A stretch of 35,947 bases of DNA from Anaerolineae bacterium (GTDB lineage Bacteria; Chloroflexota; Anaerolineae; Aggregatilineales; Phototrophicaceae), in assembly GCA_026645745.1 (NCBI GenBank), contig JAPKMU010000005.1, positions 1 through 35,947 of the forward strand. Direction: 5' to 3'. The position numbers were made by a program, and so were the translations under genes. Below are positions 23,265-30,525 of the stretch, piece by piece. The stretch's first letter is position 1; the number at the start of each line of letters is the position of its first letter. The notes under the pieces are model-generated. The model was given only the letters and a program-made list of their open reading frames with translations. It was not told where the DNA came from and ran no database searches.

Positions 23265-23345
23265 CATGGGGCTACGTCGCGCAGATAATGACCTATAGAG
23301 TCAAGGTTACACCGGGGTGAGCTTCACTGGAGCGAGAGGAACAGC

Positions 23346-24221
23346 GTGAGAGACCGTTTCTTTCCCGGCGCATGTTTTGACGATGAAGATGGTTTCGCCC
23401 AACTTCGCAGTCCAGACTTAGAGATGCGCAATCAAGCTTGGGAAAAAATGATGAATCATTACCAAGCACCTCTGCGGGAGGAAACGCGGACGCTGTTGGC
23501 GCGTCATGGTCAGGCGACGGACGATTACCAAATCGATGAAAAAGTTGCTTACGCATGGGGTCGCCTATGGGAGCAGTTCCCCACCATCCAAACCACAACC
23601 GAAGCCGCGCTTTATGACTGGATGCTAAACGTTATCGAAAAGCGCATTGATGCGGAACGCCGCCGCTATGACAACCGGCGCATACAGCCCATTCGTGATC
23701 TCATGAATGCGCCGACGCTGGAGAATATGACCGAAGAAGAACTTCTCGATCTGCTCCAGCAGCATGTCACCCGCCCGTCTGTTGAAGACGAGTATTTATC
23801 GTACGAAAAATGCGTGCAGTTTTCGCGCATCCTCGCATCCGTCCTCGATTACGACTTGACCTATTGGCATCGTCAGCTTGCTGCCCACTGGTTCCTGTAC
23901 CGCCGCTCCGCGAAACAGATCGCCCGCTCATATCACAGAACCAAACTCAACAACACGCTTGCCCGCGCCAAGCTCAGTTTCGTGTTCGGACTGACGACGC
24001 GGCTGAAACATGCGCTCGATCTCACGCCCGACGATCAGGATCTTCGTGAATTCGCTTTGATGGTCGATGCATTCCGGTTTGCCGATAAAGACGGCGACCT
24101 GAACCAATCGCATCCGTTCCTTAGTTATGTGCAGCATGTTCTGCCCCACCCGCTCCCTGAGCCTACCGAGCTGCGATGGATGCAAAAACTCCTCGCGGCA
24201 CTCAGAAGCGACCATCGGTAA
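23346..24221 (+). CDS. Divergent sigma-70-like (ECF-type) regulator
   Basis: The 291-residue protein has an arrangement like ECF sigma factors. A helical region-2-like part (about 22-110) includes L-R-S-P-D-L-E-M-R-N-Q-A-W and L-Y-D-W-M-L-N-V-I-E-K-R-I-D-A-E-R-R-R. A region-4-like helix-turn-helix (about 178-220) includes W-F-L-Y-R-R-S-A-K-Q-I-A-R-S-Y and ends with L-A-R-A-K-L-S-F. About 70 further residues follow, which is longer than simple ECF factors (about 180). Similarity is weak, so a non-sigma DNA-binding role is possible. The start is GTG 23346 with GAGAGGA upstream. It is 21 bp from the TIR gene and should be cotranscribed with it, divergent from the large ATPase. Confidence 0.55.
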   Translation: MRDRFFPGACFDDEDGFAQLRSPDLEMRNQAWEKMMNHYQAPLREETRTLLARHGQATDDYQIDEKVAYAWGRLWEQFPTIQTTTEAALYDWMLNVIEKRIDAERRRYDNRRIQPIRDLMNAPTLENMTEEELLDLLQQHVTRPSVEDEYLSYEKCVQFSRILASVLDYDLTYWHRQLAAHWFLYRRSAKQIARSYHRTKLNNTLARAKLSFVFGLTTRLKHALDLTPDDQDLREFALMVDAFRFADKDGDLNQSHPFLSYVQHVLPHPLPEPTELRWMQKLLAALRSDHR

Positions 24222-24242
24222 GATGCCCGAGGGTTTCATTCC

Positions 24243-24992
24243 ATGACGATCAAAGTTTTCCTCAGCTATAGTCATTCCGATACGGAGTTCGCGCACATAC
24301 TGGGCGAAGCCCTGCGCCGCGCCGACTATGCCGTGTTCCAGCCTGATGATGGCGACATGGCGTCACTCTGGTATCCCGACGAGAGGCGACTATGTATCGA
24401 ACAATCAGACGTCATGGTATGCATACTCAGTACACAGATTTATCATGCGGATTCGGCATGGCTGCGCGAAGAACTGCGCGAAGCTGAACATCTCCAAAAG
24501 CCGATCATTCCTGTCTTGATAGAACCGATTGAGTATCCGCGTGATGTGATAAGGTGCTGGCGTTCGATTAACTTTGTCCAAGAAGACTTTCGACAAGCCT
24601 TTCGTGCGCTCAAAGAACAAATCTATGCGGTTGCCAGCCCTCATGCGATAGCCATGCGAAGGATGATGCGCACACGCATAAAATCGCTTGAGATTGAAAC
24701 CTTCACAGACCCGCGACCGATTCGATTAGGTGCGCATATTCGAGAATGTCTTGTCAAACTGAGGATACCGCCGGATCGTTTTGCTTCTGTGCTTGCTGAA
24801 TTACTCAATATCAGTGAACGATTCGCGCAAGGGCTTCTAAAAGGGACATTTCCGATCACGGAACTGGATGAGGACTTTTTAGCTGCGTTGGCGGAAGCCG
24901 TTGGTGCCGACCCCGACGACCTGCGCGCGATCGTCAATGCCGATGTTGTCTATATTCCACCAGATTCGGGGCGCATTCAGCGCCCTGAATGA
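24243..24992 (+). CDS. TIR-domain protein with C-terminal helix-turn-helix
   Basis: The first 130 of 249 residues form a TIR domain. K-V-F-L-S-Y-S-H-S-D (4-13) is the box 1 motif, and S-T-Q-I-Y-H-A-D-S-A-W-L-R-E-E-L (63-78) holds the W-x2-E with Glu76, the position of the catalytic Glu of NAD-cleaving TIRs; P-I-I-P-V-L-I follows. The C-terminal part (about 165-240) reads like a lambda-repressor/XRE-type fold: F-A-S-V-L-A-E-L-L-N-I-S, F-A-Q-G-L-L-K-G and F-L-A-A-L-A-E-A-V-G-A-D-P-D-D-L. TIR proteins in bacteria often serve as NAD-depleting effectors or signal generators in antiviral defence. An HTH fusion suggests DNA binding or self-regulation. The gene follows the sigma-like gene by 21 bp. 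Whether it partners with the divergent ATPase is untested. Confidence 0.82.
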   Translation: MTIKVFLSYSHSDTEFAHILGEALRRADYAVFQPDDGDMASLWYPDERRLCIEQSDVMVCILSTQIYHADSAWLREELREAEHLQKPIIPVLIEPIEYPRDVIRCWRSINFVQEDFRQAFRALKEQIYAVASPHAIAMRRMMRTRIKSLEIETFTDPRPIRLGAHIRECLVKLRIPPDRFASVLAELLNISERFAQGLLKGTFPITELDEDFLAALAEAVGADPDDLRAIVNADVVYIPPDSGRIQRPE

Positions 24993-25063
24993 TCAGATGC
25001 GCGGCGGCTTAGATACGGCTACAATACGCTTGTTTCCGTAGTCATTGTCGAGCATCCGTCCGT

Positions 25064-26341
25064 ATGTCTTTATATCGTCGTCCGATTCGGCTTGCAGCCC
25101 TGCTGCTGTGCTTATTGATCGCTGTTCCGCTGCAAGCCCAGACCCCTTCGCCAACCCCTGTGATTCACATTGTTGCGCCGGGGGAAAGTCTCGTCCGCAT
25201 TGCACAGCAGTACGGTGTCCGCTGGCAGGCAATCGCTGAAGCGAATGCGCTGACCGATATTAACCGTTTACTTGTTGGGCAGCGGTTGATCATCCCCCCG
25301 CCGTCTGATGCCACGCTGACCAGCACCTATACAGCATCTCCAACGCCTTCATTGACTGCGACCGGAACATCAGCGCCGCCAACCCTTACCCCGATCCCGG
25401 CACTCACCGAAACGCCGGTCGCGGCAAGCGGCGCGCTCGATATCGCAGCCACGATTCCACCGCCGCCGCCAATGCTCATCCCGGTTGGGACGATTGTGCT
25501 GAACACGCCCGTTACGCCGAGCCTGACGCCAACAATCACACCCACTTATACCGCGTCCCCGACGACGACACCGCCGCCGCCCTCCACCGTCAACGGATTG
25601 AACTTCGATCAATTCATCGTGATGGATGACGCGACTCGCGCGAATATCCGTGACATCTTCGTGCGCGGCATTGAACTTGCCCGCAATCCGCACGCCTTTT
25701 CAAAAGTGGGCGACAGCACCATCGAAAACCCATTTTTTATGACACGCTTCGACGGGACGGATTACAATCTCGGCGCGTATGCTTATCTTCAGCGGGTGAT
25801 CAACTTCTACGATGGCTCGTTCGAGCGGGACAGCGTAGCGGTATCGGTCGGACTGCATTCGTGGTCAGCGATTGATCCGATGTGGGGCGATCCGTATCAA
25901 TGCCCGTCGGGCGATTCACCGGTCGCGTGTGAAATCCGCTTGCACAACCCTAGTCTGATGTTCATCCGGCTGGGATCGAATGATCGCGGCGTGCCGGAGC
26001 TTTTCGAGCGGAGTCTGCGCTCCCTCGTTGAGTTGTGCATCCTCAATGGTGTGATCCCGATCATCGGTACGAAAGCGGATCGATTTGATGGTGCGCAAAA
26101 CACCAACAATGAGATCATGCGGCGGTTAGCGGCGGAATATCATGTGCCGCTGTGGGATTTTGATGTCCTCGCCGGAACAATTCCCGGACGCGGGTTACTC
26201 AGCGATGGCGTGCATATGACAACATTTTACCCCCATGACTGGCGCGATCCGGCAGCGCTGATGACAGGTCACGGCGTTCACAGCTTGACCGGCTTAATGA
26301 TGCTCGATGCAGTTCTGAACACACTGGGAATCACCCCATGA
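25064..26341 (+). CDS. Secreted LysM-SGNH hydrolase/acyltransferase-like protein
   Basis: The 425-residue protein has an N-terminal signal peptide (basic start, hydrophobic 8-24, ending around A-Q-A) and a LysM domain at about 34-77 (H-I-V-A-P-G-E-S-L to V-G-Q-R-L-I-I-P) that should bind peptidoglycan or a related glycan. A low-complexity Ser/Thr/Pro linker (about 80-185) leads to an SGNH/GDSL domain with Ser218 in V-G-D-S, L-G-S-N-D in the middle and the D-x2-H pair D381/H384. So it is a cell-wall-associated esterase or acyltransferase candidate. A close paralogue lies at 29129. The stop overlaps the next ORF by ATGA, which makes it part of the acylation operon. No good Shine-Dalgarno precedes ATG 25064; a -10-like TACAAT is at 25020-25025. 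Confidence 0.88.
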   Translation: MSLYRRPIRLAALLLCLLIAVPLQAQTPSPTPVIHIVAPGESLVRIAQQYGVRWQAIAEANALTDINRLLVGQRLIIPPPSDATLTSTYTASPTPSLTATGTSAPPTLTPIPALTETPVAASGALDIAATIPPPPPMLIPVGTIVLNTPVTPSLTPTITPTYTASPTTTPPPPSTVNGLNFDQFIVMDDATRANIRDIFVRGIELARNPHAFSKVGDSTIENPFFMTRFDGTDYNLGAYAYLQRVINFYDGSFERDSVAVSVGLHSWSAIDPMWGDPYQCPSGDSPVACEIRLHNPSLMFIRLGSNDRGVPELFERSLRSLVELCILNGVIPIIGTKADRFDGAQNTNNEIMRRLAAEYHVPLWDFDVLAGTIPGRGLLSDGVHMTTFYPHDWRDPAALMTGHGVHSLTGLMMLDAVLNTLGITP

Positions 26342-26454
26342 AGAAGTTGATCACCCGTGAAAATGTGTTTGCAGTGGCGCTCTGTTTCATCGTGATCGTC
26401 CTGATCATCGTGACGACGAGCAGCGCCCCACAGTGGATTTACGCCAACTTTTAG
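26338..26454 (+). CDS. DltX-like 38-residue membrane microprotein
   Basis: This short gene starts at an ATG overlapping the stop of the LysM-SGNH gene (ATGA) and ends 12 bp before the MBOAT start. Its product has a basic N-terminus, one strongly hydrophobic helix (about residues 10-26) and a short tail ending in A-P-Q-W-I-Y-A-N-F. The last six residues match the pattern of DltX, which ends in F-I-Y-N-E-F. In the Dlt pathway the tail Tyr of DltX has been reported to carry the acyl group from the MBOAT protein DltB to the SGNH protein DltD. The same gene order (microprotein beside MBOAT and SGNH genes) argues for the same role here, with Tyr35 as acyl acceptor. Size makes the call less certain, but coupling, helix and motif agree. 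Confidence 0.75.
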   Translation: MKKLITRENVFAVALCFIVIVLIIVTTSSAPQWIYANF

Positions 26455-26466
26455 GATTCATCGTCG

Positions 26467-27900
26467 ATGGAACTCTCGCATATCGCCGTATTTTGCGCGG
26501 CGGCGATCCCGTTCGCGTTCTTACCGCCGCGTGCGCGCGGTTGGTTGATCTTCATCCTCAGCGCACTGGCGATTTACTGGCTTCAGCCAACGTTGGATAT
26601 TCGCTGGCTCGATTACAGCCTGCCGACTGCTACGCTGGTTGTCACCGTGATCTGCTGGTGGATCACACGTGCGCCGGATCAAGCGCCAGCACCGCGCCAA
26701 AACACAGTCGCGCTCGTCGTGCTGATCGCGGTTGCACTGGTGCTCACCCTGCCCCGCTACATCGAAATTCCACCTGAACTCGAAATCACGTCGCGCCCGC
26801 CGCCTGTTGAGCAGGTCGCACTAGTGCTGGTGATCGCGTTGATCGCGGGCTTGGGGTTCGGGCGGCTGCCGCGCACCGTATCAATCCCGTTCGGCTTGAT
26901 CGGGCTGGTGATCGCGCTCGTCGTCCTCAAAACAGATGTCCTCGCGGCAGGTGTGGCAGGACTGCTCCGCACAGGAAGCGGACAAGACGTGACGTTAGCA
27001 AAAGCGCTTGACCTCGGTTGGCTCGGTTTTAGCTATGTCGCCTTCCGCTTGATTAGCACACTGCGCGACCGTCAAATGGGGATACTTCCTGCGCTTACGC
27101 TGCGCGAATACGTCACGTATGTGATCTTCTTCCCTGCATACACAGCGGGACCCATCGACCGCCCGGAAAAATTCATGCCGCAGTATCGCGGCGTCGAGAC
27201 GATCAATCCGCGTGACCCTCAGCGGATCACCGTCGCGGTCACGCGCATCGTAATTGGCATGATCAAGAAGTTTGCCATCGCGGACACGCTGGCATTGATC
27301 AGCTTGAGCGCAGTCAGCGCCGATCAAGCGGGATCGTCGCTGGCGCTGTGGGGAATGCTGTATGCGTATGCCTTCCGCATCTTCTTCGACTTCAGCGGCT
27401 ACACCGATATTGCGATTGGGATCGGCATTTTGTTCGGGATCACGCTGCCCGAAAACTTCGACCGCCCATATTCCAAGTCGAATATCGCGCAATTCTGGCA
27501 AAGCTGGCACGCCACCTTGAGCGCATGGGCGCGTAGTTATGTGTATTCCCCACTTTCGCGGCGGCTGATCAGCGGAAAGAAGCTCTCAAACGACGCGACG
27601 ATCCTTGTGTGTAACCTCGCTACCATGATCGTGATCGGCTTGTGGCATGGTGTGACGATTCCGTTCTTCGTGTGGGGCGTGTGGCACGCGCTTGGGCTAA
27701 CCGCTCATAAGCTGTGGAGTGATCGCACGCGCACATGGTATCGGGGGCTGCAAGAAAAACCGGAGCGGGCGCGTGTGTGGAAATTCGCGGGCATTCTGCT
27801 GACATTTCATTTTGTGGTGATCGGGTGGGTGTGGTTTGCCCTGCCAACAGCGGGGTTGGCGGCGCAGGTGATCGGGCGGCTTGTGGGGATCGGGTGGTAG
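26467..27900 (+). CDS. MBOAT-family membrane-bound O-acyltransferase (DltB/AlgI-like)
   Basis: The 477-residue protein is hydrophobic throughout, with about ten or more membrane segments. The MBOAT core is clear: F-F-D-F-S-G-Y-T-D-I-A-I-G, L-P-E-N-F-D-R-P-Y, F-W-Q-S-W-H-A-T-L-S-A-W and the catalytic-His motif I-G-L-W-H-G with His394. These enzymes pass an acyl group from a cytoplasmic donor through a membrane tunnel to an acceptor at the outer face; DltB uses D-alanyl-DltC and AlgI an acetyl donor. The donor here is unknown, and no DltA or DltC gene is nearby. It sits between a microprotein and an SGNH gene, 2 bp from the latter. The ribosome site is weak, so translation probably depends on the preceding gene. 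Confidence 0.92.
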   Translation: MELSHIAVFCAAAIPFAFLPPRARGWLIFILSALAIYWLQPTLDIRWLDYSLPTATLVVTVICWWITRAPDQAPAPRQNTVALVVLIAVALVLTLPRYIEIPPELEITSRPPPVEQVALVLVIALIAGLGFGRLPRTVSIPFGLIGLVIALVVLKTDVLAAGVAGLLRTGSGQDVTLAKALDLGWLGFSYVAFRLISTLRDRQMGILPALTLREYVTYVIFFPAYTAGPIDRPEKFMPQYRGVETINPRDPQRITVAVTRIVIGMIKKFAIADTLALISLSAVSADQAGSSLALWGMLYAYAFRIFFDFSGYTDIAIGIGILFGITLPENFDRPYSKSNIAQFWQSWHATLSAWARSYVYSPLSRRLISGKKLSNDATILVCNLATMIVIGLWHGVTIPFFVWGVWHALGLTAHKLWSDRTRTWYRGLQEKPERARVWKFAGILLTFHFVVIGWVWFALPTAGLAAQVIGRLVGIGW

Positions 27901-27902
27901 GC

Positions 27903-29054
27903 ATGTTTGCGACGATGAAAAGCTGGAAATGGCTGACGGGCGGCGCGTACACATGGGGTTTTATCGCCCGTGTGATCGTCAAGGCGGCGGTGCTGTTCGC
28001 TGTGATCAATGTCGTGTACGCCTTGCTTGACCCAATTCCGTTCTTGGGACGTTTGAGCCTATATAACCTCCTCGTACCGGGCAGGGAACGCTTACCCTAT
28101 GGTGAGTCCGCCGCGAGTAACAACCTGAGCCTGAGCAGCATCGAAGCGATGTTCGGTTCGCATGAGATTTCGCAGCCTAAGCCAGCGGACGAGTTCCGCT
28201 TGATCGTGATCGGTGATTCGTCCGTGTGGGGGATTCTGCTCGAAAATGCGGATACGCTCGCCGGACAAATTGACGCCCTCAACTTGACAATTGATGGGCG
28301 GCGCGTGAACGCCTACAACCTCGGACATCCGATTTTGTCCGTCACCAAAGACTTGATGATCCTCGATCAAGCCATGCACTACCAACCCGACGCGATCCTA
28401 TGGTCGGTCACGCTTGAAAGCCTCCCTTACCGCGATCAACTCACGCCGCCGCTGGTAGCGAACAACGCTCCCCGCGTGCGTGACCTAATCGCCCGGTTTG
28501 ATTTGCCCATCGACCCGAACGATCCGGCATTAATCGAGCGCACCTTCTGGGATCGAACCTTGATCGGGGATCGGCGCGCATTGGCAGATTGGTTTCGTCT
28601 GCAAATGCTCGGTTTCGCGTGGAGCGCCAGCGGGATCGATCAGGTCATCGGAGACTATACACCGCGCTCGAATGATTTCAGCACCGATCCATCTTGGAAT
28701 GCCTTCCCGGATGAAACGAACATTCCGGCTGACGCACTTGCATTTGATGTGATCGCGGCGGGGCATACACTCGCCGGGGATGTGCCAGTGCTGCTCGTCA
28801 ACGAACCGATCTATATCGCCGACGGCGAAAACAGCGACATCCGCTATAACGCATGGTATCCGCGTTGGGCATATGACCAATACCGAACGCTGCTCACGGA
28901 CGAAGCCGCCGCGAACGGCTGGCAGTGGATCGATTTATGGGATGCCATCGCGCCGGAGGAATTCACCGATAGTCCTGTCCATCTCACACCGTCGGGATCG
29001 CGTCAGTTAACCGAACGGATCGCGGCGGCGCTGCTTGAGCGTATCACGCGCTAA
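27903..29054 (+). CDS. Membrane-anchored SGNH protein (DltD/PatB-like partner of MBOAT)
   Basis: The 383-residue protein has an N-terminal anchor (about residues 17-41) and a large extracytoplasmic SGNH-like domain. L-I-V-I-G-D-S-S-V-W-G holds the nucleophile Ser106. Toward the C-terminus D356-S-P-V-H360 supplies the Asp/His, with three residues between them instead of the usual two. N-L-G-H-P and L-L-V-N-E-P may form the oxyanion blocks. In Dlt and alginate/peptidoglycan O-acetylation, such proteins receive the acyl group from the MBOAT side and place it on the polymer. ATG 27903 is used because it lies 2 bp after the MBOAT stop and starts the basic segment and anchor; the open frame further upstream overlaps the MBOAT gene and is not supported. 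Confidence 0.85.
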   Translation: MFATMKSWKWLTGGAYTWGFIARVIVKAAVLFAVINVVYALLDPIPFLGRLSLYNLLVPGRERLPYGESAASNNLSLSSIEAMFGSHEISQPKPADEFRLIVIGDSSVWGILLENADTLAGQIDALNLTIDGRRVNAYNLGHPILSVTKDLMILDQAMHYQPDAILWSVTLESLPYRDQLTPPLVANNAPRVRDLIARFDLPIDPNDPALIERTFWDRTLIGDRRALADWFRLQMLGFAWSASGIDQVIGDYTPRSNDFSTDPSWNAFPDETNIPADALAFDVIAAGHTLAGDVPVLLVNEPIYIADGENSDIRYNAWYPRWAYDQYRTLLTDEAAANGWQWIDLWDAIAPEEFTDSPVHLTPSGSRQLTERIAAALLERITR

Positions 29055-29128
29055 ACTTATCGAACCATCAAGGCATCGGTTCTTCTCTCTTTGTGGTTCA
29101 AAGGTTTTAAGGCTCTACGCGATTTTGG

Positions 29129-29998
29129 ATGATCAACAGAATGACTGCATTCACTCGTCTCTTGATTCTGCTGCCGATTATGCTGTCTTTGCATTTTCAG
29201 GGGATTCCGCTGCCGCAACCTGAAATCCGCCTACCCGATAACGTCCTCGAACATATCCGCGTAATCTATTGGGTTGGGAGGGGACTTGGCAACCGTGATG
29301 ATGTGTTCTCCAAAGTGGGCGACAGCATCACCGTTTCATACGACTTCATGGTGCCGTTCGGCGTCGGTGAGTATCAATTAGGGGCGCACTCCTACCTTGA
29401 TTGGATGATTGATGTTTTCGCCGCGACCAATGCCCGTGATGGCAATTCGTTCATTAATCGCTCGCTGGCGGCGGGGGTGGGCTGGACGGCATTCGGCGCA
29501 CTTGATCCTGAACGCGCCGACCCAGAATTCTGTAATGCGGGCGAACTGCCGCTGTTATGCGAGTATCGCTTAACCCGCCCCGCGTATGCGATCATCATGT
29601 TCGGGACGAACGACTCCGGTTTTGCCGATCTATCCGCCTTTGAATACAACCTTGAACGCATTGTCGCGCTCAGCATCCGCAGCGGGGTGATCCCGATTCT
29701 GAGCACCATCCCAAATCGCCCGCCCATCGCGGATCGGGTCGCACAATTCAACGATTCGATCCGCCAGATTGCAGATGAAGAAGCTGTCCCGCTGATCGAG
29801 TATGCCGCCGCTCTTGCCGACCTGCCGAATGAAGGCTTAAGCGATGATCTGGTGCACCCATCGCAGCCGCCGCGTGACGAAGCGACAGCCGGGAATCTGC
29901 GAACGCCGTATCTGCAATACGGCTACAACATGCGCAATCTAACCACGCTCGAAATGCTGTACGCGGTGCGATTTTACTTGACCACGCCCGACCAGTAA
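29129..29998 (+). CDS. Secreted SGNH/GDSL protein, paralogue of the LysM-SGNH protein
   Basis: The 289-residue protein has a signal peptide (hydrophobic about 8-22) and an SGNH domain: Ser66 in F-S-K-V-G-D-S-I, F-G-T-N-D-S-G in the middle and D240-L-V-H243. It aligns over its whole mature length with the C-terminal domain of the protein encoded at 25064 (shared F-S-K-V-G-D-S, Y-x-L-G-A-x-x-Y-L, G-T/S-N-D and I-R/N-x-G-V-I-P-I), but lacks the LysM and linker. So the cluster carries two related free hydrolase/transferase domains besides the anchored one. They might add or remove the acyl group on different glycans. The start could be ATG 29129 or 29141; neither has a strong ribosome site. A 74-bp gap separates it from the anchored SGNH gene. 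Confidence 0.85.
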   Translation: MINRMTAFTRLLILLPIMLSLHFQGIPLPQPEIRLPDNVLEHIRVIYWVGRGLGNRDDVFSKVGDSITVSYDFMVPFGVGEYQLGAHSYLDWMIDVFAATNARDGNSFINRSLAAGVGWTAFGALDPERADPEFCNAGELPLLCEYRLTRPAYAIIMFGTNDSGFADLSAFEYNLERIVALSIRSGVIPILSTIPNRPPIADRVAQFNDSIRQIADEEAVPLIEYAAALADLPNEGLSDDLVHPSQPPRDEATAGNLRTPYLQYGYNMRNLTTLEMLYAVRFYLTTPDQ

Positions 29999-30045
29999 GC
30001 TAAACTCATTCAACATTTTTGTGAACACATACCCTTTCTTTGGCG

Positions 30046-30068
30046 GAGGCAGGCAAATATCCTGCCTC
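30046..30068 (+). terminator. Possible terminator of the acylation operon
   Basis: GAGGCAGG and CCTGCCTC form a perfect 8-bp stem with a 7-nt loop, 48 bp after the SGNH stop. The following sequence TTGCATTTC is only moderately T-rich. It lies between the acylation cluster and the lipoprotein gene. Confidence 0.48.
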
Positions 30069-30107
30069 TTGCATTTCATCTGGATAACCTAACAGGGAGA
30101 CATGCCC

Positions 30108-30506
30108 ATGATTCGACGTATCGTTGCGTTGAGCGCTTTCGCCTTCCTCCTCGCATCGTGTAGCTCTGACACAAACATGCCTTCCACAGGTGGCGATCCC
30201 GCCGCTGCGCAAGCCGTATTACGCTATCTTGAAGCCAAAGCCGCCGCAGATCGTGACGGTGTGCGCGCAGTGTTATGCAGCAGCATGGAGAGCCAACTTG
30301 ATATTGAGGCGCTTTCCTTAAGTGGGTTGAATGCACACCTTGAAGGCGCATCTTGCACCACCGACGCAGGCAGCACTACCGTTACGTGCACAGGCGTAAT
30401 CGTGGCGGAATACGGGACAGAAACGCGCGAACTGCCGCTTTCGCAGTACAACGTCGTTCAGGAAGATGGGGAGTGGCGCTGGTGCGGCGAAACCACCGCT
30501 CCTTAG
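30108..30506 (+). CDS. Small lipoprotein of unknown function
   Basis: This 132-residue protein starts with a lipoprotein signal: basic M-I-R-R, a hydrophobic stretch and the lipobox L-L-A-S-C, with the modified Cys at residue 18. The mature part is about 115 residues, with an A-A-A-Q-A-V-L-R-Y-L-E-A-K helix near the start and a beta-rich end containing E-D-G-E-W-R-W-C, a pattern seen in SnoaL/DUF4878-like lipoproteins. Several Cys (C-S-S-M, A-S-C-T-T, V-T-C-T-G, R-W-C-G) could form disulfides outside the cell. ATG 30108 is preferred to ATG 30102 because GGGAG sits 8 nt upstream. It lies 19 bp before mrpA and may share its transcript. No defined function. Confidence 0.75.
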   Translation: MIRRIVALSAFAFLLASCSSDTNMPSTGGDPAAAQAVLRYLEAKAAADRDGVRAVLCSSMESQLDIEALSLSGLNAHLEGASCTTDAGSTTVTCTGVIVAEYGTETRELPLSQYNVVQEDGEWRWCGETTAP

Positions 30507-30525
30507 GTCATGTAAGGAGGTTGTT

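Noticed and set aside
27735-27902. Extended frame upstream of the anchored SGNH gene
   Set aside because: It overlaps the conserved end of the MBOAT gene in another frame and lacks any signal; ATG 27903 fits the anchor and spacing.
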